Translations under genes and position numbers: made by a program
Part shown: one piece after another, positions 1 to 6,191 of the stretch
Numbering within the stretch: the stretch's first letter is position 1
How the letters are laid out: every line of letters begins with the position of its first letter
The notes under the pieces: generated by a model
Database searches by the model: none
The model's input: the letters and a program-made list of their open reading frames with translations, nothing else
Told to the model about the DNA's origin: nothing
DNA from: Methylobacteriaceae bacterium
GTDB lineage: Bacteria; Pseudomonadota; Alphaproteobacteria; Rhizobiales; Beijerinckiaceae
Length of the DNA stretch: 7,312 bases
NCBI GenBank assembly: GCA_019247255.1
Contig: JAFAPJ010000499.1
Location: forward strand, 1 to 7,312
Direction: 5' to 3'

Positions 1-2229
1 GCGCTGCTCGGGCCGCTCGCGGCCGATCCGAGCCTGCGGGGCGTTCTGGAGGTGATCGCGCTCGGCCTCGGCGGCATCCGCAAGGGCGAGACCACGCCCA
101 CGGATCTGGCCCGTCCGATCGCGCTTCTGGCCCAGACCTTCGAGCGCGTGCTCGCGGGCGATCCGCCGGGCCGGGCCGAGCTCTCGTGGCGCAAGCTCCT
201 TTCGGACAAGGCGGAGGGCGAGCTCGCCGACATCCGGGCGCGGCGCCGGATCGTTCTCGCGCATCCGACGCTCGATTACGGGGCGATCCGCTCGGCCGGC
301 GGCGCGATCGATCTCGTCCGCCAGACGGCGCGCGAGCTCGGCCTCACGCCCGAAAACGGCGTCGCGGTCCGGCTCACAGGCCCCGCGCCGCTGGCGGACG
401 AGGAATTCGCGAGCGTCGCGGACGGCGCGCTCGCGGACGCGCTCCTCACGCTCGCCGCCGTGACCGGGCTTCTCGTGCTCGCGCTTCGCTCGGCCAAGGT
501 GATTCTCGCGGTCCTCGTCACCCTTCTCGTCGGGCTCGCGGTCACGGCGGGGCTCGGCCTCGCCCTCGTCGGCGAGCTCAACCTCATCTCGATTGCATTC
601 ACGGTGCTGTTCGTCGGGCTCGGGGTCGATTTCGGCATCCAGGTCTCGATCCGGGTGCGCGCCGAGCTGCACGCGGCTGATGCGGGCGAGCCGCTCGTCG
701 GTCCGCTCCGCCGCGGCGTCCTCGGGGTCGGCGCGTCGCTCCTCCTCGCGGCGATCTCGACGGCCGTCGGCTTCTTCTCGTTCCTGCCGACGAGCTTCCG
801 CGGCGTGTCCGAGCTCGGCCTCATCGCGGGGCTCGGCATGCTGATCGCCTTCGTGGCCAGCGTGACGCTCCTGCCGGCGCTCCTGGTCGTGCTGCGACCG
901 CGGCCTTCGGCGGCCGGCGCGGGCGGCTTCGGGGCACTCGTCGCGGTCGACCGCTGGATCGAGCGGCATCGCCGGCTCGTCCTCGCCGGCACGGGCGTGC
1001 TTGTCGCCGCGAGCCTGCCCGCCATGGCCTGGCTCCGCTTCGATTCGGATCCGCTGAACCTGCGCGACCGCGGGGTCGAATCGGTCCGGACCTATCTCGA
1101 TCTCGCGCGCGACCCCGAGACGTCGCCGAACACGATCGATGTCCTGACGCCGTCGGCCGAGGCGGCCGAGACGCTCGCGAAGCGGCTCGAGGCCCTGCCC
1201 GAGGTGTCGCGCGTCCTCACCGTCTCCTCCTTCGTGCCGCCCGACCAGGACGCGAAGCTCGAGCTGATCCAGGACGCGGCCTTCCTGCTCGATGCAACCC
1301 TCAATCCGCCGACGGTCGCACCGCCGCCCGACGACGCCCAGAACCGGGCCGCGCTCGGCGCGCTCCGCCGCGAGATCGCCGCGACGCGCGACCCGCTGGG
1401 AGCGGCGGCGGAGCCCGCGACCCGCCTCGACCGCGCGCTGGGCGGGCTCGAGGCCGCGACGCCCGACCGGCGCGCCGCGGCGCAAGCCGCCGTGACGGGC
1501 GGTCTCGCCCGGCTTCTTGCGCAGCTGCGCGCCGGCATGGGCGCCGAGCCTGTCACCCGCGACGACCTGCCGGGCGAGATCGTGTCCGACTGGATCGCGG
1601 CCGACGGTCGGGCGCGCGTCGAGGTCTTCCCCAAGATCGACCGCTCGGGCACGAGCGCGAGCGACGCGGCGCTCGCCAGCTTCGCGAACGCGGTCCGGGA
1701 GATCGCGCCCCGCGCGACAGGCGCGCCCGTGACGGGGCGCGAGGCCGAGCGCACGGTCGTGACGTCCTTCGTTCAGGCGGGCGCGGTCGCGCTTCTCGCG
1801 ATCACGGTCCTGCTCAGCGTCGCGCTGCGCAGCGTGCTCGACGTCGTCCTCACCCTGATCCCGCTCGTCCTGTCGGGTCTCTTCACGCTCGCGCTCTGCG
1901 CCGTGCTCGACCTGCCGCTGAATTTCGCCAACATCATCGCGCTGCCGCTGATGTTCGGCGTCGGCGTCGCCTTCCACATCTACTACGTGATCGCCTGGCG
2001 GGCGGGCGAACGCGACATGCTGGCCTCGAGCCTCACCCGCGCGATCCTGTTCAGCGCGCTGACGACGGGCGCGGCCTTCGGGAGCCTGTGGCTGTCCCAC
2101 CACCCGGGAACGGCGAGCATGGGCCGGCTCCTCACGATCTCGCTCGCCTTCACCCTCGCGGCCGCCTTCGTGATCGTGCCGGCCTTCCTCGGGCCGCCGC
2201 CGCGCGCGGACCCGCCTTCGTCGCGTTGA
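1..2229 (+). CDS. hpnN: HpnN, hopanoid-associated RND transporter (5'-truncated)
   Basis: Inner-membrane RND-superfamily exporter; in other hopanoid producers HpnN is needed to move hopanoids to the outer membrane. The frame is open from base 1, so the N-terminus lies outside the window; the GTG at 52 is internal, not the start. The 742 visible residues compare with about 850-890 for the family, so roughly 120-140 residues including TM1 are missing. Visible layout: a periplasmic loop to about residue 140, five membrane helices (about 142-299) with the TM4 segment GVDFGIQ near 208-214, TM7 near 325-345, a second periplasmic domain (about 346-590), then five more helices (591-729) with FGVGVAFHIYY in TM10. 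This is the doubled RND architecture. The opening residues resemble the conserved ADPSLRG segment of HpnN. The product ends in a short Pro-rich tail. The nearby mlaA and hpnM genes support a lipid-transport role. A generic MmpL-like RND protein is the alternative. Confidence 0.92.
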   Translation, partial: ALLGPLAADPSLRGVLEVIALGLGGIRKGETTPTDLARPIALLAQTFERVLAGDPPGRAELSWRKLLSDKAEGELADIRARRRIVLAHPTLDYGAIRSAGGAIDLVRQTARELGLTPENGVAVRLTGPAPLADEEFASVADGALADALLTLAAVTGLLVLALRSAKVILAVLVTLLVGLAVTAGLGLALVGELNLISIAFTVLFVGLGVDFGIQVSIRVRAELHAADAGEPLVGPLRRGVLGVGASLLLAAISTAVGFFSFLPTSFRGVSELGLIAGLGMLIAFVASVTLLPALLVVLRPRPSAAGAGGFGALVAVDRWIERHRRLVLAGTGVLVAASLPAMAWLRFDSDPLNLRDRGVESVRTYLDLARDPETSPNTIDVLTPSAEAAETLAKRLEALPEVSRVLTVSSFVPPDQDAKLELIQDAAFLLDATLNPPTVAPPPDDAQNRAALGALRREIAATRDPLGAAAEPATRLDRALGGLEAATPDRRAAAQAAVTGGLARLLAQLRAGMGAEPVTRDDLPGEIVSDWIAADGRARVEVFPKIDRSGTSASDAALASFANAVREIAPRATGAPVTGREAERTVVTSFVQAGAVALLAITVLLSVALRSVLDVVLTLIPLVLSGLFTLALCAVLDLPLNFANIIALPLMFGVGVAFHIYYVIAWRAGERDMLASSLTRAILFSALTTGAAFGSLWLSHHPGTASMGRLLTISLAFTLAAAFVIVPAFLGPPPRADPPSSR

Positions 2230-2304
2230 GACGGTCCAGCCGGCGCAACCCCAGGCTTCCCCGACCCACATCGACCGCCGGCGGTTCGTCTCCTTAGTGC
2301 AATC

Positions 2305-2332
2305 CTGAAAAGTACAGCGAAATCAGTATGTT
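2305..2332 (+). promoter_or_regulatory. Candidate promoter for mlaA (distal)
   Basis: CTGAAA (2305-2310) and TATGTT (2327-2332), each 4 of 6 to the sigma70 consensus, are separated by 16 bases inside the most AT-rich patch of the window. Transcription would start near 2339, giving a 5' UTR of about 170 bases. The match is modest; local base composition is the main support. Confidence 0.33.
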
Positions 2333-2355
2333 TGCGCGCGGCTTCGCTTTTCGCG

Positions 2356-2372
2356 CCGCCCGCGCCGGGCGG
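2356..2372. repeat. GC-rich inverted repeat (hairpin)
   Basis: CCGCCCG and CGGGCGG form a perfect 7-bp stem around a CGC loop, 127 bases after the hpnN stop. No T-run follows on either strand, so it is not a canonical intrinsic terminator. It could slow transcription leaving hpnN or shape the long mlaA UTR. Such repeats also arise by chance at this GC content. Confidence 0.4.
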
Positions 2373-2385
2373 GGTGCGGTGTGTC

Positions 2386-2414
2386 TTGGCCGCACTATCG
2401 GCCGCGCTTGTTAT
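2386..2414 (+). promoter_or_regulatory. Candidate promoter for mlaA (proximal)
   Basis: TTGGCC (2386-2391), a 17-base spacer and TGTTAT (2409-2414) give 4 of 6 matches in each box. The start would be near 2421, with an 87-base UTR. A small GGCCG/CGGCC inverted repeat (2388-2403) overlaps the -35 box and spacer. It is an alternative or addition to the distal candidate. Confidence 0.27.
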
Positions 2415-2507
2415 CCGGTCTAGTCGCGCGGAATTCGGCGAACCCGCCGATCCCACCATCCCGCCGTCTGCCTCCCTGTCTCGGAGACGGCCTCCGGCAG
2501 AGAGGTT

Positions 2508-3431
2508 ATGCGGATCCGAGCCTCGTCTCCCACCTTGTCGCGTCGCCTCGGTCTCGTTCTGGTCGCCACCGCCGCGCTCGTCGGCGGCTGCAGCACGCAT
2601 CAGGCGGCCCAGCAATCCTTCGTGGCGGCCTCATCGGCGGTCGCGCCACGTCCTGGTGCGGCCCCGCCCGTGCTCGTCGCGAGCGAACCCGTGACGTCGA
2701 GCTTCGTCCCGCCGATTCCGCCCGTGGAGGTGCCGGACCCCAACGAGGAGCGCAACCGCGCGGTCTTCGAGTTCAACGTCGGCTTCAACCAGGCCATTAC
2801 GCGTCCGATCGCGGCGGCCTACCGGACGATCCTGCCGGGCGTGGTTCGTGAGCGGCTGAACTCGGGCTTCGACAACCTGAACGAGCCGACGATCTTCGTG
2901 AACGCGATGCTTCAGGGCCGCTTCAAGGTGGCGGAGATCGCGCTCGCGCGCTTCGTCCTCAATTCCACGATCGGCCTCGGCGGGCTCTTCGACGTCGCGG
3001 CCGACAACGGCTTGCCGAAGCAGGTCGCGGATTTCGGCCAGACGCTCTACATCTGGGGCGCCTACGACAGCCCTTACGTGGTGGCCCCGATCTTCGGACC
3101 GTCGACGATTCGCGACGGCATCGGCCAGGGCGTCGACGCGGCGGCGAACGCGCCTCTCTACGGCATCGGCGAGGCGAATCGGATCGCGCCCTTCGTGATC
3201 GGGGGCGTCAGCGCGCTCGACAAGGTCGGCGACCTCGAGAATGTCGAGGAGACCTCGATCGAGTACTACGTCCGGCTGCGAAACCTCTACTGGCAGCAGC
3301 GGCGCTCGGAGCTCCTCGAGGCGATCGGTCGGACGGACCCGTCCGCGCCGACCGCGGCGCCCGCCGGCACCGCCTTCGACCCGGTGCCCGCCCCGATGAC
3401 GCCGCCGGCCCGCCCCGCCGCTGCCCGGTAG
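2508..3431 (+). CDS. mlaA: MlaA/VacJ-family outer-membrane lipoprotein
   Basis: MlaA is the outer-membrane component of the Mla system; it removes mislocalised phospholipid from the outer leaflet and passes it to the periplasmic carrier MlaC. The 307-residue product starts with a lipoprotein signal: basic n-region, hydrophobic stretch, lipobox V-G-G-C with the lipidated Cys at 28. Ser at +2 is compatible with Lol sorting to the outer membrane. A Pro/Ala-rich linker (29-75) leads into the MlaA domain (about 77-255): DPNEERNRAVFEFN, FDNLNEP (121-127), RFVLNSTIGLGGLFDVA (148-164), FGQTL and the SPYVVAPIFGPSTIRDG segment (188-204). A Pro/Ala-rich tail (275-307) is longer than in the E. coli protein. 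The ATG at 2508 has AGAGG at 2501-2505, a very short spacing, but it gives a proper signal peptide; an internal TTG at 2535 lacks a Shine-Dalgarno. A link to hopanoid transport is inferred from flanking hpnN and hpnM. Confidence 0.93.
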   Translation: MRIRASSPTLSRRLGLVLVATAALVGGCSTHQAAQQSFVAASSAVAPRPGAAPPVLVASEPVTSSFVPPIPPVEVPDPNEERNRAVFEFNVGFNQAITRPIAAAYRTILPGVVRERLNSGFDNLNEPTIFVNAMLQGRFKVAEIALARFVLNSTIGLGGLFDVAADNGLPKQVADFGQTLYIWGAYDSPYVVAPIFGPSTIRDGIGQGVDAAANAPLYGIGEANRIAPFVIGGVSALDKVGDLENVEETSIEYYVRLRNLYWQQRRSELLEAIGRTDPSAPTAAPAGTAFDPVPAPMTPPARPAAAR

Positions 3432-3442
3432 GGAAGCGGCGG
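3415..3442. terminator. Shared hairpin between convergent mlaA and hpnM
   Basis: CCGCCGCT (3415-3422) and AGCGGCGG (3435-3442) pair perfectly over 8 bp. After a 1x1 internal loop, CCC (3424-3426) pairs with GGG (3431-3433) around a GGTA loop. The hairpin spans the mlaA stop codon and lies about 20 bases beyond the hpnM stop, so it could end transcription from both sides. No T-run follows on either strand, so it would be a non-canonical or Rho-assisted terminator. Confidence 0.5.
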
Positions 3443-3461
3443 TCTCGCTCGGGCCGCGCCC

Positions 3462-4088
3462 TCAGCTGCCGAGCAGGCGGCTCGTCCGGTCGCGCAGGCT
3501 CGCCTCCAGCGCCTCCGGGCCGTTCGAGGCGAGGATCGATTCGAACTCTGCGCGGCGCGCGGCCATCTCGCTGATCGAGCCGTTGAGGCGCACGTCGACC
3601 GCGCGGCCGCTCGAGCCCACGACATAGTCGATCGCGGTCGTGCGCCCGCTTTCCTCGCGCACGCGGCTGCGCACGAGGCGACCGCCCGCGACCGGTTCCG
3701 CGCTCGGCGAGACCTCGAACTTCTCGCCCGAATAGGTGTCGAGCCGGTTGGCGTAAGTGGCGGCCAGGAAGCTCGCGAAGGCGCGCTGCAGCGCGGCCTG
3801 GCGGTTGCCCGGGATGCTCGACCAGCGGGGGCCGACCGCGATGCGGGTCATGGCCGGCACGTCGAAGGTGCGCTGGATCGCCGGCAGGAGCACGCTGTAG
3901 CGCGCGCTGGCGCTGCCGCCTCGCTGCATGGTCGACTGGATCGCGCCGTAGAAGGCTTCGATCAGCGCGGTCGCGCCCTCCCGAGCCTCCGCCGGCGCGG
4001 GCGCGAGCGGGAACCCGGCCGGCAAGGCCGCGATCCCGAGCGCCGTCGCCGCCCCGAGCGCGATCGTTGAGGTGATGAGCCGTTTCAT
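3462..4088 (-). CDS. hpnM: HpnM, MlaC/Ttg2D-family periplasmic lipid-binding protein
   Basis: Soluble periplasmic carrier of the MlaC (Ttg2D, toluene-tolerance) family; the hopanoid-cluster version is called HpnM. MlaC proteins shuttle phospholipid between MlaA and the inner-membrane MlaFEDB complex. The 208-residue product has a Sec signal peptide (KR n-region, hydrophobic core, cleavage probably after A-E-A at 35). The mature domain shows family landmarks: ALIEAFYGAIQSTM (41-54), FDVPAMTRIAVGPRW (75-89), AFASFLAATYANRLDTYSGEKFEV (103-126), AIDYVV (152-157) and DVRLNGSISEMAARRAEFESIL (165-186). Length is normal for the family. The usual W just before the DV motif near 165 is not evident. The ATG at 4088 has a weak AGGA only one base upstream. 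It converges with mlaA and lies 132 bases downstream of ilvB on the same strand; TTGACC at 4180-4175 could be the -35 of its own promoter, but no good -10 follows. General Mla function is the alternative to a hopanoid-specific one. Confidence 0.9.
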   Translation of the reverse strand: MKRLITSTIALGAATALGIAALPAGFPLAPAPAEAREGATALIEAFYGAIQSTMQRGGSASARYSVLLPAIQRTFDVPAMTRIAVGPRWSSIPGNRQAALQRAFASFLAATYANRLDTYSGEKFEVSPSAEPVAGGRLVRSRVREESGRTTAIDYVVGSSGRAVDVRLNGSISEMAARRAEFESILASNGPEALEASLRDRTSRLLGS

Positions 4089-4180
4089 GTCCTGATCCCG
4101 AATGTCGCCCGGATCGACCGTCGGTCCCCCGCCGGTCCGGGCCGTCTCGGCCAGATGGCGGCCCCGATCGGGCAGGTCAA

Positions 4181-4202
4181 CGGGCCGGATCGTCCCGGCC
4201 CG
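4181..4202 (-). terminator. Candidate terminator after ilvB
   Basis: CGGGCCGG (4181-4188) and CCGGCCCG (4195-4202) form a perfect 8-bp GC stem with a 6-base loop, 18 bases past the ilvB stop. Reading on from it on the minus strand gives only TT before GACC, so the U-run of a classical intrinsic terminator is missing. It may be a weak or Rho-assisted terminator, or a 3'-stabilising hairpin, separating ilvB from hpnM. Confidence 0.45.
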
Positions 4203-4220
4203 CGATGCGACCCCCGGTCG

Positions 4221-5996
4221 TCACACGAGCATCTTGCCCTCGGCCGAGATGATCGAGCCCAGGTCCTCGGCGCCTGTCTCGCCCAGATAATCGTTCATGA
4301 TCATCTCGTTATGGGCCTTGCCGGACGGGATCATCGGGAAGCAGTTTTCCGTCTTGTCGACCACGCAATCGAAGATGACGGGCGCGTCGACCGCGATCAT
4401 CTCGCGGATGGCGTCGTCGAGCTGACCCGGATCGGCGCAGCGGATGCCGACCGCGCCGTAGGCCTCGGCGAGCTTAACGAAATCCGGCAGCGAGGCCGAG
4501 TAGCTCTGCGAATAGCGGCCGCCATGCAGGAGCTCCTGCCACTGGCGCACCATGCCCATGTACTCGTTGTTCAGGATGAAGATCTTGACGGGCAGGCGGT
4601 ACTGCACCGCCGTCGACATCTCCTGCATGTTCATGAGGATGGAGGCTTCGCCCGCGATGTCGACCACGAGCGCGTCGCGGTGGGCGAGCTGCACGCCGAT
4701 CGCGGCCGGCAGCCCGTAGCCCATCGTGCCGAGGCCGCCAGAGGTCATCCAGCGGTTCGGCTCGTCGAAGCCGAAATACTGGGCGGCCCACATCTGGTGC
4801 TGGCCGACCTCGGTCGTCACGAAGACCTCGCGGTCCCGGGTGAGCGCGTGCAGGCGCTGGATCGCGTGCTGCGGCTTGATGACGGAATCGGATGGGCGGT
4901 AGCGCAGGCATTGCCGGGCGCGCCAGCCCTCGATCGCGCGCCACCATTCGCCGAGAGCCGGCCGCTCCGTGTCGCCCCGGGTCTCGCGCCAGACCCGGAT
5001 CATGTCCTCGAGAACGTGGGCGCAATCGCCCACGATGCCGATATCGGCCCGCACGTTCTTCGAGATGGAGGACGGGTCGATGTCGACGTGGATCTTCTTC
5101 GAGCCCGGCGAGAAGGCGTCGAGCCGGCCGGTGATCCGGTCGTCGAAGCGCGCCCCGATCGCCAGCATGACGTCGCAGCCATGCATGGCGTTGTTCGCCT
5201 CGTAGGTGCCGTGCATCCCGAGCATCCCGAGGAAAGCGGGATCGGAAGCCGGGAAGGCGCCGAGCCCCATCAGGGTCGAGGTGACCGGGAAGCCGGTGAG
5301 CCGGACGAGCTCGCGAAGCGCCGCCGTCGCGCGGGGGCCCGAATTGATGACGCCTCCGCCCGTATAGAGGATCGGCCGCTTCGCGCCCGCGAGCAGCGCC
5401 ACCGCGGCCCGGATCTTCTCTGCGTCGCCTTCGAGCACGGGACGGTAGGTCTTGTGCCCGTTCTCGAGCGGCCGCTCGTAGAGGCCCGACTTGAACTGGA
5501 TGTCCTTCGGCAAGTCGATGACGACCGGACCCGGCCGGCCGTTCGTCGCGACGTAAAAGGCCTCGTGCAGGATGCGGGGCAGGTCCTCGATCGATTTCAC
5601 AAGGTAATTGTGCTTCGTGCAGTGGCGCGTGATGCCGACCGTGTCGCATTCCTGGAAGGCGTCGGTCCCGATGAGATGCGTCGGGACCTGGCCGGTGATG
5701 CAGACGAGCGGGATCGAATCCATCATCGCGTCGGCGAGGCCCGTGACGGCGTTCGTCGCGCCCGGTCCCGAGGTGACGAGCACCACGCCCGGCCGGCCCG
5801 ACGAGCGGGCATAGCCCTCGGCGGCGTGGACCGCGCCCTGCTCGTGCCGCACGAGCACGTGCGTGATCGCGGGCTCGTGGAAGAGCGCGTCGTAGATCGG
5901 AAGGACCGCGCCGCCCGGATAGCCGAAGATGTGATCGACCTTCTGGTCGCGCAGGGCCCGCACCACCATTTCGGCGCCGGTCATCGTCTCGGCCAT
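4221..5996 (-). CDS. ilvB: Acetolactate synthase large (catalytic) subunit
   Basis: Thiamine-diphosphate enzyme (EC 2.2.1.6): joins two pyruvates into acetolactate, or pyruvate and 2-oxobutyrate into acetohydroxybutyrate, the first common step of valine, leucine and isoleucine synthesis. The 591 residues are full length. Domain order is normal: N-terminal TPP-binding domain with IFGYPGG (23-29), catalytic Glu52 in RHEQGAVHAAEGYAR and SGPGATN (76-82); central domain (about 190-335) with GGGVINSG and GARFDDR; C-terminal TPP domain with GGLGTMGYGLPAAIG (420-434), metal-binding stretch AGEAS...NNEYMGM (448-482) and RQWQ (484-487). The usual GDxS is GEAS, placing Glu450 at the Mg-ligand position. 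The ATG at 5996 is preferred because GGGAGGGG (6007-6000) precedes it by four bases; a TTG at 6068 would add 24 non-conserved residues and overlap the attenuator. No ilvN/ilvH follows before hpnM. An upstream attenuator likely controls it. Confidence 0.97.
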   Translation of the reverse strand: MAETMTGAEMVVRALRDQKVDHIFGYPGGAVLPIYDALFHEPAITHVLVRHEQGAVHAAEGYARSSGRPGVVLVTSGPGATNAVTGLADAMMDSIPLVCITGQVPTHLIGTDAFQECDTVGITRHCTKHNYLVKSIEDLPRILHEAFYVATNGRPGPVVIDLPKDIQFKSGLYERPLENGHKTYRPVLEGDAEKIRAAVALLAGAKRPILYTGGGVINSGPRATAALRELVRLTGFPVTSTLMGLGAFPASDPAFLGMLGMHGTYEANNAMHGCDVMLAIGARFDDRITGRLDAFSPGSKKIHVDIDPSSISKNVRADIGIVGDCAHVLEDMIRVWRETRGDTERPALGEWWRAIEGWRARQCLRYRPSDSVIKPQHAIQRLHALTRDREVFVTTEVGQHQMWAAQYFGFDEPNRWMTSGGLGTMGYGLPAAIGVQLAHRDALVVDIAGEASILMNMQEMSTAVQYRLPVKIFILNNEYMGMVRQWQELLHGGRYSQSYSASLPDFVKLAEAYGAVGIRCADPGQLDDAIREMIAVDAPVIFDCVVDKTENCFPMIPSGKAHNEMIMNDYLGETGAEDLGSIISAEGKMLV

Positions 5997-5999
5997 CGT

Positions 6000-6007
6000 C
6001 CCCTCCC
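6000..6007 (-). promoter_or_regulatory. ilvB Shine-Dalgarno
   Basis: GGGAGGGG on the minus strand, followed by GACG and the ATG at 5996. It is the strongest ribosome-binding site in the window and fixes the ilvB start. Confidence 0.85.
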
Positions 6008-6069
6008 GTCGGCTCGCGCCGCCTCCGCATCCCGCCCGCGCGCCCGATCGATCGGCCCGTTCGGGCAAT

Positions 6070-6091
6070 AAAAAAGGGCCCCGAGGGACCC
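6070..6091 (-). terminator. Attenuator terminator upstream of ilvB
   Basis: On the minus strand GGGTCC (6091-6086) pairs with GGGCCC (6081-6076), five GC pairs and one G-U, around a CTCG tetraloop. Six T follow at once (6075-6070), then ATT. This is a textbook intrinsic terminator, 30 bases after the leader-peptide stop and about 75 bases before the ilvB start. Since no full gene ends here, it acts as a premature terminator of the ilvB transcript. Confidence 0.88.
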
Positions 6092-6112
6092 TGCATGCGC
6101 CATCATCGGAGC
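6078..6112 (-). promoter_or_regulatory. Antiterminator pairing of the ilvB attenuator
   Basis: GCTCCGA (6112-6106, minus strand) can pair with TCGGGGC (6084-6078) over 7 bp with one G-U wobble. The second arm uses the loop and 3' arm of the terminator, so this fold and the terminator exclude each other. The first arm lies inside the loop of the long 6097-6144 hairpin, so that fold also competes. Built by hand; energies were not computed. Confidence 0.6.
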
Positions 6113-6144
6113 TGTCGGGCTCAGGCCCGCCCCGTCGATGGCGC
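6097..6144 (-). promoter_or_regulatory. Anti-antiterminator hairpin of the ilvB attenuator
   Basis: GCGCCATC (6144-6137, minus strand), directly behind the Leu-Ile-Val codons of the leader peptide, pairs perfectly over 8 bp with GATGGCGC (6104-6097). A small inner hairpin CGGGC/GCCCG (6129-6125 with 6120-6116) holds the leader stop codon in its CTGA loop. A ribosome stalled on the Val codon at 6153-6151 would cover the first arm, freeing GCTCCGA to form the antiterminator. This is the expected logic of branched-chain amino acid attenuation. Confidence 0.6.
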
Positions 6145-6183
6145 CTCCGGTACGATAAGCGTCGCGCGCGACCCGATCATCAT
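6121..6183 (-). CDS. ilv leader peptide (attenuation sensor)
   Basis: A 20-codon frame, MMIGSRAT-LIV-PEAPSTGRA, ending in TGA 30 bases before the attenuator terminator. The run T-L-I-V, codons CTT ATC GTA (6159-6151), places one codon for each branched-chain amino acid in a row, with a further Ile codon at 12 bases into the frame from the second ATG region. Such peptides sense charged tRNA: scarcity stalls the ribosome and lets transcription reach the biosynthetic gene. The two adjacent ATG codons (6183 and 6180) have no room for a Shine-Dalgarno if the promoter at 6220-6192 is right, so translation would be leaderless or nearly so. An upstream in-frame ATG at 6210 would give 29 residues with additional Leu and Val codons, but lies inside the proposed promoter. 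I saw no GTA codon in the neighbouring plus-strand genes, so it seems a rare codon here. Confidence 0.8.
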   Translation of the reverse strand: MMIGSRATLIVPEAPSTGRA

Positions 6184-6191
6184 GACGAACA

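Larger units (their letters stand above)
2230..2507. other. Intergenic region hpnN-mlaA
   Basis: These 278 bases hold no convincing gene; the open frames that cross them are out-of-frame extensions overlapping mlaA. Visible items are a 12-base palindrome (2274-2285, ACCGCCGGCGGT), an unusually AT-rich patch (about 2294-2334), a 7-bp hairpin (2356-2372) and two candidate sigma70-like promoters. The spacing and the AT-rich patch suggest that mlaA has its own promoter rather than depending only on hpnN readthrough. Confidence 0.6.

Noticed and set aside
276..1754. Two minus-strand frames within hpnN (276-1025 and 1092-1754)
   Set aside because: Antisense to a continuous RND transporter; Arg/Ser/Ala-rich shadow translations.
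2274..2285. ACCGCCGGCGGT palindrome as the hpnN terminator
   Set aside because: It can form only a 4-bp stem once a loop is allowed, and no T-run follows.
2332..2851. Plus-strand frames overlapping the start of mlaA (2332-2694 and 2381-2851)
   Set aside because: They overlap the mlaA signal peptide and domain in other frames and translate to Arg/Ser/Pro-rich sequence without motifs.
6044..6055. CCGATCGATCGG palindrome between the attenuator and ilvB as a regulator site
   Set aside because: Palindromes of this length are expected by chance at this GC content and nothing else marks it as an operator.
5997..6068. Longer ilvB start at the TTG of 6068
   Set aside because: It would add 24 residues unlike the family and begin right behind the attenuator U-run; the ATG at 5996 has a far better Shine-Dalgarno.
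4155..6071. 638-codon open frame on the plus strand opposite ilvB
   Set aside because: It is the antisense of a clear, full-length acetolactate synthase; its protein is rich in Arg, His, Asp and Val with no recognisable domain, typical of GC-rich shadow frames.
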